This document shows positions 9,542-18,915 of a stretch of 64,000 nucleotides of DNA, piece after piece. The notes beneath the pieces are model-generated. The model made no database searches. It was given only the letters and a program-made list of their open reading frames with translations, and was not told where the DNA came from. This DNA comes from Nonlabens spongiae. Its GTDB lineage: Bacteria; Bacteroidota; Bacteroidia; Flavobacteriales; Flavobacteriaceae. Location: NCBI RefSeq assembly GCF_002117125.1, contig NZ_CP019344.1:248001-312000 (forward strand). The letters are read 5' to 3'. Position 1 is the first letter of the stretch. Each line of letters begins with the position of its first letter. Position numbers and translations under genes: made by a program.

Positions 9542-10108
9542 ATGAAACAGATATTAGTGTGTTTTGTTGCTGTTTTAGCAATGGTTTCCTGTAAAGAAAC
9601 TGAACAAAAAGAAGAAGAAATGCCCGCTGTAAATGATGAGCAACTTGAAGAAGTGGCCTATATGGATTATGGTGGTAAAATGAGCGATGCAGATGCTATT
9701 AGCGCCATGGAAATGGGAGAGAAGTATGCAACCATGCAAACTGGTGATACGGCTCAAGTAAAAGTCAAAGGCGTGATAGCCGACGTATGCTCAAAGAAAG
9801 GCTGCTGGGTAAAAGTTCCCGTAGGTCAGGACACGACATTTGTGCGTTTTGAAGACTATTCCTTTTTCTTACCAAAAAATGGTAAAGGGAAAGAGGTTGT
9901 TCTAGAAGGGATGGCTTTCAAATCTGTCACTCCGGTAGATGAATTGAAACACTATGCTATGGATGCTGGGAAGTCGCAAGAAGAGATTGATGCGATCACA
10001 GAGGAAGAAGTAACCCTCAAGTTTACTGCAACTGCGGCAAAGGTAGAGGCGTTTGAAAACCCAGACGTTTTTGAACCAGCTCCTGAGGCAACAGAGACTG
10101 AAGAGTAA
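9542..10108 (+). CDS. DUF4920-type lipoprotein
   Basis: 188 residues with a lipoprotein signal (MKQILVCFVAVLAMVSC). The core IADVCSKKGCWVKVPV followed by FVRFEDYSFFLPKNGKGKEVVLEG is the DUF4920 signature; its VCxxKGCW pair of cysteines suggests metal or redox binding in the periplasm. The C-terminus is Glu/Pro-rich. The next gene, mnmD, starts directly after its stop codon (TAAATG), so they are one transcript, although the two products have no obvious common task. Confidence 0.8.
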   Translation: MKQILVCFVAVLAMVSCKETEQKEEEMPAVNDEQLEEVAYMDYGGKMSDADAISAMEMGEKYATMQTGDTAQVKVKGVIADVCSKKGCWVKVPVGQDTTFVRFEDYSFFLPKNGKGKEVVLEGMAFKSVTPVDELKHYAMDAGKSQEEIDAITEEEVTLKFTATAAKVEAFENPDVFEPAPEATETEE

Positions 10109-10777
10109 ATGAAAAGAGAAATCATGACGACGGGCGATGGTTCCAAAACCATTCACATGCCCGACCTCAATGAACAATATCATTCTAAACATGGCGCCTT
10201 GCAAGAGGCGCTTCATGTTTTTATAGAAATGGGAATGAAGCCTATGCTTGAATCTCACAAAGATTCTTCAAAGCTGAACATCTCAGAATTTGGTTTTGGG
10301 ACAGGACTCAATGCCATGCATACCGCTCAATTTCCTACAGAAGTTCAAATTAACTATACAGGAATTGAAGCTTTCCCAGTTACTGCCGAGGAGCTAGAGG
10401 CCATGAATTATGGCGAGCTACTGAATGACCCAGATTTATTCCAACAACTTCACAATACCGAGTGGGAAAATTGGAGTCCGATCACTAATGATTTTCATTT
10501 ATTGAAACATCAATCCAAATTTGAATACCTACAAGGATCAGGAGATCAAGATCTGATCTACTTTGACGCCTTCGGCCCACGTACCCAACCCGAATTATGG
10601 ACGGTTGATATCTTCAAGATCTGCTATTCTATGCTTAAAACTGGCGGATTTCTTACCACTTATTGCGCACAAGGTCAAGCTCGTCGCAACATGATTGCCG
10701 CTGGTTTTGAAGTAGAACGATTGCCCGGTCCTCCTGGAAAGAGGGAGATGCTTAGAGCGGTGAAAGTGGGCAGGTGA
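10109..10777 (+). CDS. mnmD: tRNA 5-methylaminomethyl-2-thiouridine methyltransferase MnmD
   Basis: 222 residues of a Rossmann SAM-dependent methyltransferase (SEFGFGTGLNAMHT glycine-rich loop; DLIYFDAFGPRTQPELW catalytic region) matching the N-terminal domain of MnmC. It lacks the FAD oxidase half, as is usual for stand-alone MnmD. It methylates the wobble uridine of tRNAs for Lys, Glu and Gln. It starts immediately after the DUF4920 stop. Confidence 0.88.
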   Translation: MKREIMTTGDGSKTIHMPDLNEQYHSKHGALQEALHVFIEMGMKPMLESHKDSSKLNISEFGFGTGLNAMHTAQFPTEVQINYTGIEAFPVTAEELEAMNYGELLNDPDLFQQLHNTEWENWSPITNDFHLLKHQSKFEYLQGSGDQDLIYFDAFGPRTQPELWTVDIFKICYSMLKTGGFLTTYCAQGQARRNMIAAGFEVERLPGPPGKREMLRAVKVGR

Positions 10778-10782
10778 CAGTT

Positions 10783-11140
10783 GCAGTATGCAGTTTCTTA
10801 GCTAATTACTCGGACGCTGAGGTACTCGAAGCGTCATCTTGATTGTTGTTAGGGGACAATTGCAGTGAGTAGTTGCAGTATGCAGTTTCTTAGTTACTTA
10901 CTAGGACGCTGAGGCACTTGAAGCGTCATCTTGATTGTTATTAGTTGACAGTTGCAGTGAGCAGTTGCAGTATACAGTTTCTTAGCTAATTACTCGGACG
11001 CTGAGGCACTCGAAGCGTCATCTTGATTGTTGTTAGTTGACAGTTGCAGTGAGCAGTTGCAGTATGCAGTTTCTTAGCTGATTACTCGGACGCTGAGGCA
11101 CTCGAAGCGTCATCTTGATAGTTCTCAGTTGACACGCGTG
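10783..11140. repeat. Four tandem 92-bp repeats
   Basis: The string GCAGTATGCAGTTTCTTAG starts at 10783, 10875, 10967 and 11059, an exact 92-bp period. Each unit holds the hairpin GACGCT...AGCGTC and a GTTGCAGTGAGCAG stretch. Copies differ by a few substitutions. The block fills the mnmD-pepD gap and has no supported ORF. Confidence 0.9.
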
Positions 11141-11349
11141 ATTGAATAGACTCAAAGATTGACCAACCATCCTATAACTAATCCCTTATCCCCCAAAAAA
11201 AATCATTAACCCATTTCTTATATTACCTAGTGCTTACAGCTTACTGCTTACAGCTTACAGCTTACCACACCATGCACATCCCGTAAAATTTAAACCATAT
11301 TTAAAACAAAGGAAGCATCTCCTTTTTACCTTAGCGCAAAAAGCCATTT
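11141..11349. other. Intergenic region before pepD
   Basis: Holds a short CTTACTGCTTACAGCTTACAG slippage-type run near 11236-11265 and otherwise nothing recognised; the pepD promoter must lie here. Confidence 0.4.
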
Positions 11350-12810
11350 ATGTCAGAAAATGTAAGAGAACAGGAACCTCAATCACTTTGGAATCATTTT
11401 GCCGATTTGAACGCCGTGCCCAGACCTTCTAAAAAAGAAGAACGGGTTAGGCAATTTATCATTGAATTTGCCCAAGCTCACGATCTAATCTACCTAGAAG
11501 ATGCTATCGGAAATGTTGTCGTGAAGAAGCCTGCCACTCCTGGCATGGAAGACCGCGAGGGAATCATCATGCAGTCGCATCTGGATATGGTGCATCAAAA
11601 AAACAACGATACCCATTTTGATTTTCTCACTCAGGGAATCGATATGTACGTGGAAGATGGGAACGTCAAAGCCCGTGGTACCACGCTGGGAGCCGATAAT
11701 GGAATAGGCGTTGCTGCTATTATGGCGGTGCTTTCGTCGAGTGATATCGGGCATCCTGCGATCGAGGCCTTGTTTACTATAGATGAGGAAACGGGTATGA
11801 CGGGTGCCAAGGAATTGGATAAAAACATTCTGACCTCAAAGATTTTACTGAACCTGGATACCGAAGAAGATGACGAGATCGACATAGGTTGCGCTGGTGG
11901 AGTGGACATCACCGCTTCAAAACATTACCTCACGCACCAACTAGAAAATCAAGATTTCCAATTCAAAAAAATCACGGTCAAAGGATTGAAGGGTGGACAT
12001 AGCGGTATGGACATCATCAAAGGATTGGGGAATGCAAACAAACTCATCAACCGTCTTCTGGATTCCATGCAGAAAAAAGGAGAGGTTCACATCCATAGCT
12101 TCAACGGCGGTAGTCTGCGCAATGCCATTCCTAGAGAGGCGACGGTAACCGTTGCGTTCCGTTCTTCGGCGACAAATGATATCTGGAATGCTTATCAAAG
12201 CTGTAAGAATGCTATTGAAAACGAATACAAAAAACTAGAGTCTAATCTATCTATTCAGATTGAAGATGCTCAAGCGGGTAATGTAATTACAGCCTCAGAC
12301 AGTCGTACTCTAGTTTACGCGCTTCTAGGAATTCATAATGGTGTTTATCGCATGAGTCCTGAGATTGATGGGCTTGTGGAGACTTCAAATAATTTGGCTC
12401 GTGTAACTCTTGAAGACGGCAAGTTAGAGATTGCCTGTCTTACGAGATCCTCTGTAGAAAGTTCTAAAGAAGACCTTGCATCCAGTATCGTCGCTGTGAT
12501 GCATCTTGCAGGAATGGAAACCCAACTTTCTGGTGATTATCCTGGCTGGCAGCCTAATCGTGATAGCGCGATACTTGAAGTGGTTGAAAACAGCTATAAA
12601 GACTTATTTAAAGATCAACCCAGAGTCGTGGCCTGTCATGCAGGTTTGGAATGTGGTTTATTAGGCGAGCGTTATCCAGGACTTGATATGGTTTCATTTG
12701 GACCTAATATTAGAGGGGCACATAGTCCTGATGAGCGCGTGGAGATTGAGAGTGTTCAGAAATTCTGGAACTGGTTGCTGGACGTGTTGAAAAACATTCC
12801 TAAAAATTAA
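11350..12810 (+). CDS. pepD: Cytosolic M20 beta-Ala-His/aminoacyl-histidine dipeptidase
   Basis: 486 residues. Metal ligands of the M20 family are visible: H in QSHLDMVHQ, D in LGADNGIG, EE in IDEETGMTG, D in LNLDTEED and H in RGAHSPDE near the C-terminus. GGHSGMDI marks the lid/dimerisation domain. It hydrolyses dipeptides such as carnosine-like Xaa-His. Its 3' end overlaps the converging ABC ATPase gene by 11 bp. Confidence 0.92.
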   Translation: MSENVREQEPQSLWNHFADLNAVPRPSKKEERVRQFIIEFAQAHDLIYLEDAIGNVVVKKPATPGMEDREGIIMQSHLDMVHQKNNDTHFDFLTQGIDMYVEDGNVKARGTTLGADNGIGVAAIMAVLSSSDIGHPAIEALFTIDEETGMTGAKELDKNILTSKILLNLDTEEDDEIDIGCAGGVDITASKHYLTHQLENQDFQFKKITVKGLKGGHSGMDIIKGLGNANKLINRLLDSMQKKGEVHIHSFNGGSLRNAIPREATVTVAFRSSATNDIWNAYQSCKNAIENEYKKLESNLSIQIEDAQAGNVITASDSRTLVYALLGIHNGVYRMSPEIDGLVETSNNLARVTLEDGKLEIACLTRSSVESSKEDLASSIVAVMHLAGMETQLSGDYPGWQPNRDSAILEVVENSYKDLFKDQPRVVACHAGLECGLLGERYPGLDMVSFGPNIRGAHSPDERVEIESVQKFWNWLLDVLKNIPKN

Positions 12811-13555
12811 ATTGGATAGATCCGTTAATGAAAGAGATGTTTCTGGAAGGGAATATCTCTTTTAGCTTTTGGGAAGTATTGAATACTTCACGAGCGTGAA
12901 GTTCCGCCAATCCTTCGTGAATACTGACTACTTTATCGCTTAACGCTTGAGCAATTTGCAATTCGTGTGTTGCGTAGATGATCGTCTTATTGTGCGATTT
13001 GCAGTATTCTTTGAGGTGTAAAAGAAGGTCGGTTTTGTAATTGATGTCTAGATGGCTCGTGGGTTCATCCATGAGAATGTAGGGCGTGTCCTGCACCAGT
13101 GATCGCGCGATCAGCACGCGTTGCAATTGCCCATCACTTAGAGTTGAAAGGTTACGCTCAGCAAGTCCTGCCAACTCAAAATCGGAGAGTACTTGTTCTA
13201 TAATTTCCTGATCCTCGTCTCGCAACTTGCCGTAAAATGAGGTGTAGGGCGCGCGGCTCAGTTCCAGCAGTTCGCGCACTTTCAAGAAATGGCTGAAGGA
13301 CTTTTCTGTGAGTACTAACGCTATTTTTTTGGCTTTTTCCACAGCGTTTAGCGTCTCATAATCGTAACCATCGATATTAATGGTTCCGTCCAGTCTCAAG
13401 TTGCGGTCGTTGATGGACTTTAATAAAGTTGATTTTCCGGCTCCGTTTTTTCCTATGATGGATATGAATTCCGCTTTCGCGAAAGCGAGATCACTCTCAC
13501 ACCTCGCCACTTCACATTGCCCATAACCTATCCTATATTTTTCCAGTCGCATCAT
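12800..13555 (-). CDS. ABC importer ATPase, iron-siderophore/cobalamin type
   Basis: 251 residues with Walker A (GKNGAGKST), signature LSDGQLQR, Walker B (YILMDEPTSHLD) and switch histidine (YATHEL). This is the FecE/BtuD pattern, fitting the FecCD permease gene that precedes it and shares its boundary base. No binding protein is nearby. A 16-bp palindrome encodes DLAFAKAEF directly before the strand leading into Walker A, so the element lies in a structurally sensitive place but keeps the frame. Confidence 0.9.
   Translation of the reverse strand: MMRLEKYRIGYGQCEVARCESDLAFAKAEFISIIGKNGAGKSTLLKSINDRNLRLDGTINIDGYDYETLNAVEKAKKIALVLTEKSFSHFLKVRELLELSRAPYTSFYGKLRDEDQEIIEQVLSDFELAGLAERNLSTLSDGQLQRVLIARSLVQDTPYILMDEPTSHLDINYKTDLLLHLKEYCKSHNKTIIYATHELQIAQALSDKVVSIHEGLAELHAREVFNTSQKLKEIFPSRNISFINGSIQFNF
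13472..13487. repeat. 16-bp palindrome, perfect copy
   Basis: CGCTTTCGCGAAAGCG inside the ABC ATPase gene, read as LAFAKA about 10 residues before Walker A. Confidence 0.9.
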
Positions 13556-14556
13556 CAGAAATGGAGGTTGCGTTTTTTATAGATGAGCCAGATCACCAGC
13601 GGTGCGCCAAAGAGTGAGGTGACCGCGTTGATGGGGATGGAGTAGCTGGAGAAGGGGAGTTGCGCGATGAGGTCGCAAAGCAATAGGAGTACTGCGCCCA
13701 GTAAAACGACCAGCGGAATCAAGGTCTTATGGTTCATTTGTGGTTGTAGCAACCTTGCCAAATGCGGCACCGCGAGCCCAATGAATGCAATGGGACCGGC
13801 AAATGCGGTGATGGAACCCGCCAATAAACTGGAAATGATGATCAAGATCCATTTAGTTTTCTTGATGTCAATTCCCAAACTTTTTGCGTAGCTCTCTCCC
13901 AATAGTAAAATATTCAAGGGTTTGATGACGTAAATCAGTAAAGCGGCACAAATCATGAAAACGATCACTATCCACATGAGGTCGTTCCAGGAGAGGTTGC
14001 CCAAGCTTCCCAACGACCAAAACACATAACGTTGCAACTCCTCACTACTGCTGAAGTAACTTAAAATCCCCACCACGGCACCGCTCAGGCTTCCCATCAT
14101 GAGCCCCACTATGAGCAAACCCATCGTGTCCTTGATGCGCAGCGACAGCAATGTTATGAGCAAAAAAACCGCAATACTTCCCAAAATACTAGCGATGACC
14201 ACGTTCAGTCCAGAAAGCAACGACCAGCCGAGCACGCTACCGCCCAAAACAAGCAAAGCGACCCCTAATCCAGAACCGCTGGAAATTCCCAGCACAAACG
14301 GTCCCGCCAGCGGATTTCTAAACAAGGTTTGCATGAGCAGACCTGCAACGGCTAGTCCAGAACCGGTCAGAACTGCCATCAAGGCTCTTGGTAATCGTAA
14401 TTGGGTGATGATGAAATGCTCTGTGCTTTCTGGATTTGTGCTAGCGATGGAATTGAAAACATCAGCTGGATGAATGAAAATGGTTCCCAGGCATATATCT
14501 GCGAGGAAGAGTAGGAGTACTGCGACTCCAAACAACACGTACCACTTTTTATTCAA
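13555..14556 (-). CDS. FecCD-family ABC importer permease
   Basis: 333 residues, about nine or ten hydrophobic helices. The FecCD signatures RLPRALMAVLTGSGLAVAGLLMQTLFRNPLA and FIGLAVPHLARLL region are intact (quoted here in part: RLPRALMAVLTG, GPIAFIGLAVPH). It forms the inner-membrane channel for a metal chelate or corrinoid with the downstream ATPase; stop and start overlap, so the two are coupled. Confidence 0.92.
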   Translation of the reverse strand: MNKKWYVLFGVAVLLLFLADICLGTIFIHPADVFNSIASTNPESTEHFIITQLRLPRALMAVLTGSGLAVAGLLMQTLFRNPLAGPFVLGISSGSGLGVALLVLGGSVLGWSLLSGLNVVIASILGSIAVFLLITLLSLRIKDTMGLLIVGLMMGSLSGAVVGILSYFSSSEELQRYVFWSLGSLGNLSWNDLMWIVIVFMICAALLIYVIKPLNILLLGESYAKSLGIDIKKTKWILIIISSLLAGSITAFAGPIAFIGLAVPHLARLLQPQMNHKTLIPLVVLLGAVLLLLCDLIAQLPFSSYSIPINAVTSLFGAPLVIWLIYKKRNLHF

Positions 14557-14621
14557 ACCACTTCGTTATTACAAGTCGCGAAATTAGGGAAACAGATTCA
14601 TCTCAATTCTAGATATACACC

Positions 14622-17069
14622 TTAAATCCCACAACTCCCGATCGGGCTGCCATCAGGGATTTTAGAAACGGGTGCTTCTTTAAATCGTTCTGGGTGTTTC
14701 TCTGCCGTGCTAATCATTTCCAGCAATGCCTGATCGGTCTCATTTTTAGAAGACTGAAGCTCTTTTGTGATTTGGGTAAGGTTTCCTAGAATTTCTTGTT
14801 TTACATTGACGTTTACCCGCTCAGAAAATTTGAGCGTTAATAGTTTGCTGAGGTAGAGTTCTTTCAATCGGTTGGTGATCAACTCTTCGTAGGCTCCTCT
14901 GGTGTTGTATTCGAAAATCTGAGAGTGCAACTCGTTGAGAATATCATCTAACTCTAAGTTGTTCCCATAAATTTCTTGTTGCTCCACGCGGTTGAGTCGG
15001 GTGGGATTAAGTATGAAGTCTAGCGTGAAATCAGCGCTGGTGGTAGCAGCGGCGACTGGGTCAAAGGCAACACCGGTCTCGGATCTAAAGCTCTCGCGGC
15101 CGCGATAATACCCGTAAGCACGAGGTGGGAACTTCGCCAAAAGATCTTTTGGAATCTTGAGGAAATCGGGCTGTAGCGTTTTTGCGAGCGCTTTCAGAGC
15201 TTCTTTCTGCTCTTTTTTGCTCACGTACTCAAAATCGGTATCGCCTTTTGTGGCGTAGGTGTACTTCATACCGCCAATGATTTTTGAAGTAGCTTCCACC
15301 TGATAACGGTGCGAAAAATACACTGGTACAAAAACATCTTCTAGAACACTAAGTGGCTGACCGTCGGGAATGTTGTCTTCGCCGAATTGCTCTATCGCCA
15401 CCTTGCGTATCTCGATGATGCGATCGAGTTCTTCGGTGGCGTTTGTGCCGTTATCCCAAAGATGCGATGTAGCGTGTGCGCCACTGGTCGCTCTTGAGTC
15501 GCTATCGCTTATAAAATCCAGCTGAAGTTCTTTTGCTTTGATCAGAATGCTGTCGAGATAGGCTTCTTCGGTTTGATTTGCGGCGGGTGATCCGTAGGAA
15601 TATTGCACGGTAAGCTGGTCCCAAATCCCGATCCCGACATCGTAAGCATTAGATAGATCTATTTTTCCATCTTTTAGCTGGTATTTGGGATGCGGATAAT
15701 CCATCACGCTGGCGCGATCTCTGGCACTCGCGGCAAAATTATGTGCGAAGCCTAGCGTGTGTCCTACTTCATGCGCGCTGAGCTGTCTAATTCTTGCCAG
15801 CGCCATTTCCAGCATCTTGGGAGATTCCTGACCGTTTTTAAAAGGCGCTTCCAGCATGCCCTGCGCAAGCATGTAGTCTTGTCTGATTCTCAAACTTCCC
15901 AGACTCACGTGACCTTTTAGGATTTCGCCCGTTCTAGGGTCGGTAATGCTGGCGCCATAACTCCAGCCGCGTGTGCTGCGGTGCACCCACTGGATCATGT
16001 TGTAACGCAAATCCATGGGATCTGCATCTTCAGGGAGCATTTTTACCTGGAACGCATTTTCATAACCCGCCGACTCAAAGGCGTCGTTCCACCAGAGAGC
16101 GCCTTCCAGCAATGCGCTGCGTACCGGCTCTGGAGTACCAGGATCGAGGTAATAAATGATGGGTTCTACCGCGGGACTTGATGCTGCCTGCGGATTTTCC
16201 TTCTTCAATCGGTGCCGGGTGATCCATCTTTTTTCCAATGGCGTGCCTATCGGGCTGCTGTAATCATAGTAACTGGTGTAAAAAGAACCCGATCTTGGGT
16301 GAAACGCGCGTGGCTCGTAACCCTCATCGGGAAGTTCCACAAAACTATGGTGCTGGATCAGGCTCAGGCTGCTGGCATCTGGTGCTATGCTGCGTATGTT
16401 TCTGCCGCTGGGAGTGCCTTTGAAAGTGAGCAGGGCTTCAAATTCCACGTTTTTTGGGAATGCCTTTGTGTTTTCCATCCAGATCGCGCTGCGGCTTTTA
16501 TCGAGGCTGTAACTGCCCTCGCCGCCAGTTTTGAGCCTGCGGGCCACGCCATGTGCATCGCGTATCAAAAAGGGCGTGAGATCGATGTGATACACGTCGC
16601 TGGAATCTTTTTTGATCTCAAAACAGTGCAGAACTGATTTGGCAAAGGCCTGTTCCACACTTTTACGCTCTGGCTCATTGTCCGTAATCGCTCGATACCG
16701 CTGGTTAGGCTGCAGGAGCAACAACTTGTTCCCAGCTTTGACCCATTTTACCACCACACCGTCGCCCAGTTGCCCACGATCCAGTCCTATATCGTTAGAT
16801 CCCAGACCGGTAGCGATGGCGTGAACGTATAGGAACTCGCGATCCAGATCTGCTCTGGAGACTTTGAGGATAATCGTACCCTTCTTCTGGTTGTAGGTAA
16901 AGTCGTAGAGTCCTTGAAAGCTTTTGGTAGTTGTGGTGTCTGTGGATTGCACGCTTCCGCGAAAGCGTAACGCCCCATCAACAACTGCTCCCTCAAAGGC
17001 ATATCCAAAAAGTGAAACGGCTACGAAAAAGGAAGCAACGAATAGGGTAAAGGGTCTGGCGAAAATCAT
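14622..17069 (-). CDS. Secreted zinc metalloprotease (DUF5117 type)
   Basis: 815 residues with an N-terminal signal segment (PFTLFVASFFVAVSLFGYAF). The extended zinc motif HEVGHTLGFAHNF at about residue 435 is of the metzincin type HExxHxxGxxH. N-terminal DUF5118/DUF5117-like domains precede it and a helical C-terminal part (DUF4953-like) follows. The family is widespread in Bacteroidota and periplasmic or exported; substrates are not known to me. It ends SPIGSCGI. A palindrome with one mismatch encodes RFRGS just after the signal peptide. Confidence 0.88.
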   Translation of the reverse strand: MIFARPFTLFVASFFVAVSLFGYAFEGAVVDGALRFRGSVQSTDTTTTKSFQGLYDFTYNQKKGTIILKVSRADLDREFLYVHAIATGLGSNDIGLDRGQLGDGVVVKWVKAGNKLLLLQPNQRYRAITDNEPERKSVEQAFAKSVLHCFEIKKDSSDVYHIDLTPFLIRDAHGVARRLKTGGEGSYSLDKSRSAIWMENTKAFPKNVEFEALLTFKGTPSGRNIRSIAPDASSLSLIQHHSFVELPDEGYEPRAFHPRSGSFYTSYYDYSSPIGTPLEKRWITRHRLKKENPQAASSPAVEPIIYYLDPGTPEPVRSALLEGALWWNDAFESAGYENAFQVKMLPEDADPMDLRYNMIQWVHRSTRGWSYGASITDPRTGEILKGHVSLGSLRIRQDYMLAQGMLEAPFKNGQESPKMLEMALARIRQLSAHEVGHTLGFAHNFAASARDRASVMDYPHPKYQLKDGKIDLSNAYDVGIGIWDQLTVQYSYGSPAANQTEEAYLDSILIKAKELQLDFISDSDSRATSGAHATSHLWDNGTNATEELDRIIEIRKVAIEQFGEDNIPDGQPLSVLEDVFVPVYFSHRYQVEATSKIIGGMKYTYATKGDTDFEYVSKKEQKEALKALAKTLQPDFLKIPKDLLAKFPPRAYGYYRGRESFRSETGVAFDPVAAATTSADFTLDFILNPTRLNRVEQQEIYGNNLELDDILNELHSQIFEYNTRGAYEELITNRLKELYLSKLLTLKFSERVNVNVKQEILGNLTQITKELQSSKNETDQALLEMISTAEKHPERFKEAPVSKIPDGSPIGSCGI
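16952..16967. repeat. 16-bp palindrome, one mismatch
   Basis: CGCTTCCGCGAAAGCG near the 5' end of the metalloprotease gene, read as RFRGS. Confidence 0.8.
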
Positions 17070-17098
17070 GGTGTCGTGCTTTAATGAGTCAGCGTGAA

Positions 17099-17467
17099 CT
17101 ACTGCCGGTTGAAGTGTGGGCTCTGTTCCTTAGTCACCTCTGTGATGAAATATTTTGTGTCGCCCCAGAAGAAAAAGGTGCCAAATTTCTCCTCGTACTT
17201 GAGTTTCACGTAGTGGCCCTGATACTCCTTGAGTTTCTCGATGATCTCTTCCTCACTGTCCCTGACGCTGAAGGCAAAAATCTGCGCACCGCTGATGCCC
17301 TGGCTGATCTCGCCCTCCCAGGTCTTGACCAAGACGCCCTTGTGCGAGAACTTGATGAGCTCACCGCTGCGGTAACCGTCAGAAAAATCTGCGTAGTATA
17401 AAAAAGTGTACCAGAGCACCGCCATGATGACGATGGTGGCGAGTATGACTCCTAGAATGCGTTTCAT
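17099..17467 (-). CDS. Membrane-anchored hypothetical protein (122 aa)
   Basis: One N-terminal membrane helix (MKRILGVILATIVIMAVLWY) and a small beta-rich soluble part (GYRSGELIKFSHKG, LKTWEGE-like strand, HYVKLKYEE, FFWGDTKYFIT). Proteins with this GExxKFSxKGxxxKTWEGE pattern are common in Flavobacteria and have sometimes been mislabelled as 6-phosphogluconate dehydrogenase; the sequence shows no such domain. It sits 29 bp upstream of the metalloprotease gene in the same direction. Confidence 0.7.
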   Translation of the reverse strand: MKRILGVILATIVIMAVLWYTFLYYADFSDGYRSGELIKFSHKGVLVKTWEGEISQGISGAQIFAFSVRDSEEEIIEKLKEYQGHYVKLKYEEKFGTFFFWGDTKYFITEVTKEQSPHFNRQ

Positions 17468-17583
17468 CTTGATCTTTTTGTGGTGTTACAAATCTAGGAT
17501 AAGTTGAGCGAGTTTTTGCTGCCGTGCGCTAAAGGCTTGCCAAACGGGTAGGAGAGTAGCTCGTTTGCACTTATTTTTGGGGG

Positions 17584-18216
17584 ATGAAGTATACGGACCC
17601 ATCCTATTTCTTTGACTACGATCACCCAGCGATCCAGCGCATCACGAGTGCGTACCAGCACCTAGAAACCGAGCAGGAGATCATCCACAACTTATATGTT
17701 GAGGTGCGCGATGGCTGGCGGTACTCGCCTTTTGAAATAGGTCTAACCAAAGAGCATTTCAAAGCCAGCACGATAGCCCAGAAAAGGCAAGGTCACTGTA
17801 TCGATAAGGCGATTCTGCTCGTGGCGTGTCTGCGGGCGTTTGACATACCGGCGCGACTGCATCTTGCCAAAGTCTCCAACCATATCGCTACAGAACGCCT
17901 GGAGAAGGTGATAGGAACTAATGAACTGGCGCCTCACGGGCTGGTAGATGTTTACCACAACGGCAAGTGGGTAAAATGCTCACCGGCCTTTAACAAAGAA
18001 CTGTGTGCGATGTACCGGGTAGATGTTTTGGACTTTGACGGCACGGCAGACTCCGTCATGCAAGAATACAACCGCGATCAGGAGCAGTTTATGAGTTATC
18101 TGGAAGACTACGGCCACTTTGAGGACGTACCGCTGGATTTTATCATGGAAACCTTTAAAAAGAACTATCCTGAATTTTACGAGCAGTTTAAAGATCGGGA
18201 TCAGATTTCTATTTAG
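17584..18216 (+). CDS. Transglutaminase-like cysteine protein
   Basis: 210 residues. The core motif GHCIDKAILLVACLRAFDIP carries the nucleophile Cys, and HGLVDVYHNGKWVKCSP supplies the His and following acid of the transglutaminase/peptidase fold. No signal peptide, so it is cytosolic. Many relatives act as proteases or amidases rather than cross-linkers. It is the last clear chromosomal gene before the accessory array. Confidence 0.8.
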   Translation: MKYTDPSYFFDYDHPAIQRITSAYQHLETEQEIIHNLYVEVRDGWRYSPFEIGLTKEHFKASTIAQKRQGHCIDKAILLVACLRAFDIPARLHLAKVSNHIATERLEKVIGTNELAPHGLVDVYHNGKWVKCSPAFNKELCAMYRVDVLDFDGTADSVMQEYNRDQEQFMSYLEDYGHFEDVPLDFIMETFKKNYPEFYEQFKDRDQISI

Positions 18217-18227
18217 TGGGGGTTTTT

Positions 18228-18243
18228 TGCTTTCGCGAAAGTG
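18228..18243. repeat. 16-bp palindrome, imperfect ends
   Basis: GCTTTCGCGAAAG core just after the transglutaminase stop codon; intergenic copy. Confidence 0.8.
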
Positions 18244-18262
18244 GGGATGATATTGAGAAGCT

Positions 18263-18290
18263 GAATTTTAACTCAGTTCTTTGTTACCTG
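18263..18290 (+). repeat. Left array boundary: solitary IS110 right end or repeat end
   Basis: TTTTAACTCAGTTCT followed by TTGTTACCTGCTGGCTT. The first part matches the right termini of the IS110 elements ending at 32571, 37014, 41040 and 55146; the second matches the flank after the copy at 32571. No IS110 left half is present here, so it is either a deletion scar or the original end of a cassette repeat. Confidence 0.55.
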
Positions 18291-18297
18291 CTGGCTT

Positions 18298-18813
18298 TTA
18301 TTCATTATAATTTTTTATTTCCGCAATTTGTCTTCTCAAATTATCTCCCCAAAAATCGTGTTTGTCGTAAAACAATAAACAATCATCTAAAGTTTTTAGC
18401 ATTTCTAATTTAGGCAAAATGTCAATTTCAAAATCCGTTTTCAATTCGTTGGTAAAATCGGTTAAGTCGGTTTTGTCAGTCACTAAGTACCCAAGCCAAC
18501 CGTCTTGTCTGTATTTGCTTGATTTTCTGAATTCTGATAAATAAGATTCTTCTCTTAATTCTACAGCAAGGTCAAAATATGTTGGTTTTTTCTTTTTTGT
18601 GTCGTTCATATTTTCAGTCAGTCCGACACCAATGTTGAAGCAAAAACTCAATTCATCTTTACTATTCCATTGCGAGTTTTGAAGATTTATTAAAATAAAG
18701 AAATCGTCATAAAGTTTCCACCAATTATTTCCTGAAGTCCGAAATCCGCTTTCTTTCAATTTCGGTTTTAAGTAACCTTTAATAAATTCAGTCTGTTTTT
18801 CTTTTGCGTTCAT
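18298..18813 (-). CDS. DUF4304-type protein
   Basis: 171 residues without signal or membrane segment. The start FIKGYLKPKLKESGFRTSGN followed by NWWKLYDDFFILINLQ is typical of DUF4304, a small cytosolic family of unknown role often found as scattered accessory genes. It is much more AT-rich than the neighbouring chromosomal genes. The gene lies tightly between the boundary sequence (8 bp from its stop) and a family-4 repeat (16 bp from its start), a cassette-like packing. Confidence 0.75.
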   Translation of the reverse strand: MNAKEKQTEFIKGYLKPKLKESGFRTSGNNWWKLYDDFFILINLQNSQWNSKDELSFCFNIGVGLTENMNDTKKKKPTYFDLAVELREESYLSEFRKSSKYRQDGWLGYLVTDKTDLTDFTNELKTDFEIDILPKLEMLKTLDDCLLFYDKHDFWGDNLRRQIAEIKNYNE

Positions 18814-18915
18814 TTTTCAGCTTGCAGCTAACACCCACTGCATAAAGCGCGAGTGGCGTTTTCGCTGGATCGCGTTATCGGTGGTATTAGTTTCTGGTCT
18901 TTAAAAGTAGGTAAT

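Noticed and set aside
10783..11140. Tandem repeats as a CRISPR array
   Set aside because: The 92-bp units are contiguous and nearly identical over their whole length; there are no unique spacers and no cas genes.
15971..16637. Several plus-strand ORFs opposite the metalloprotease
   Set aside because: Antisense shadows in a GC-richer gene with intact zinc motif on the other strand.
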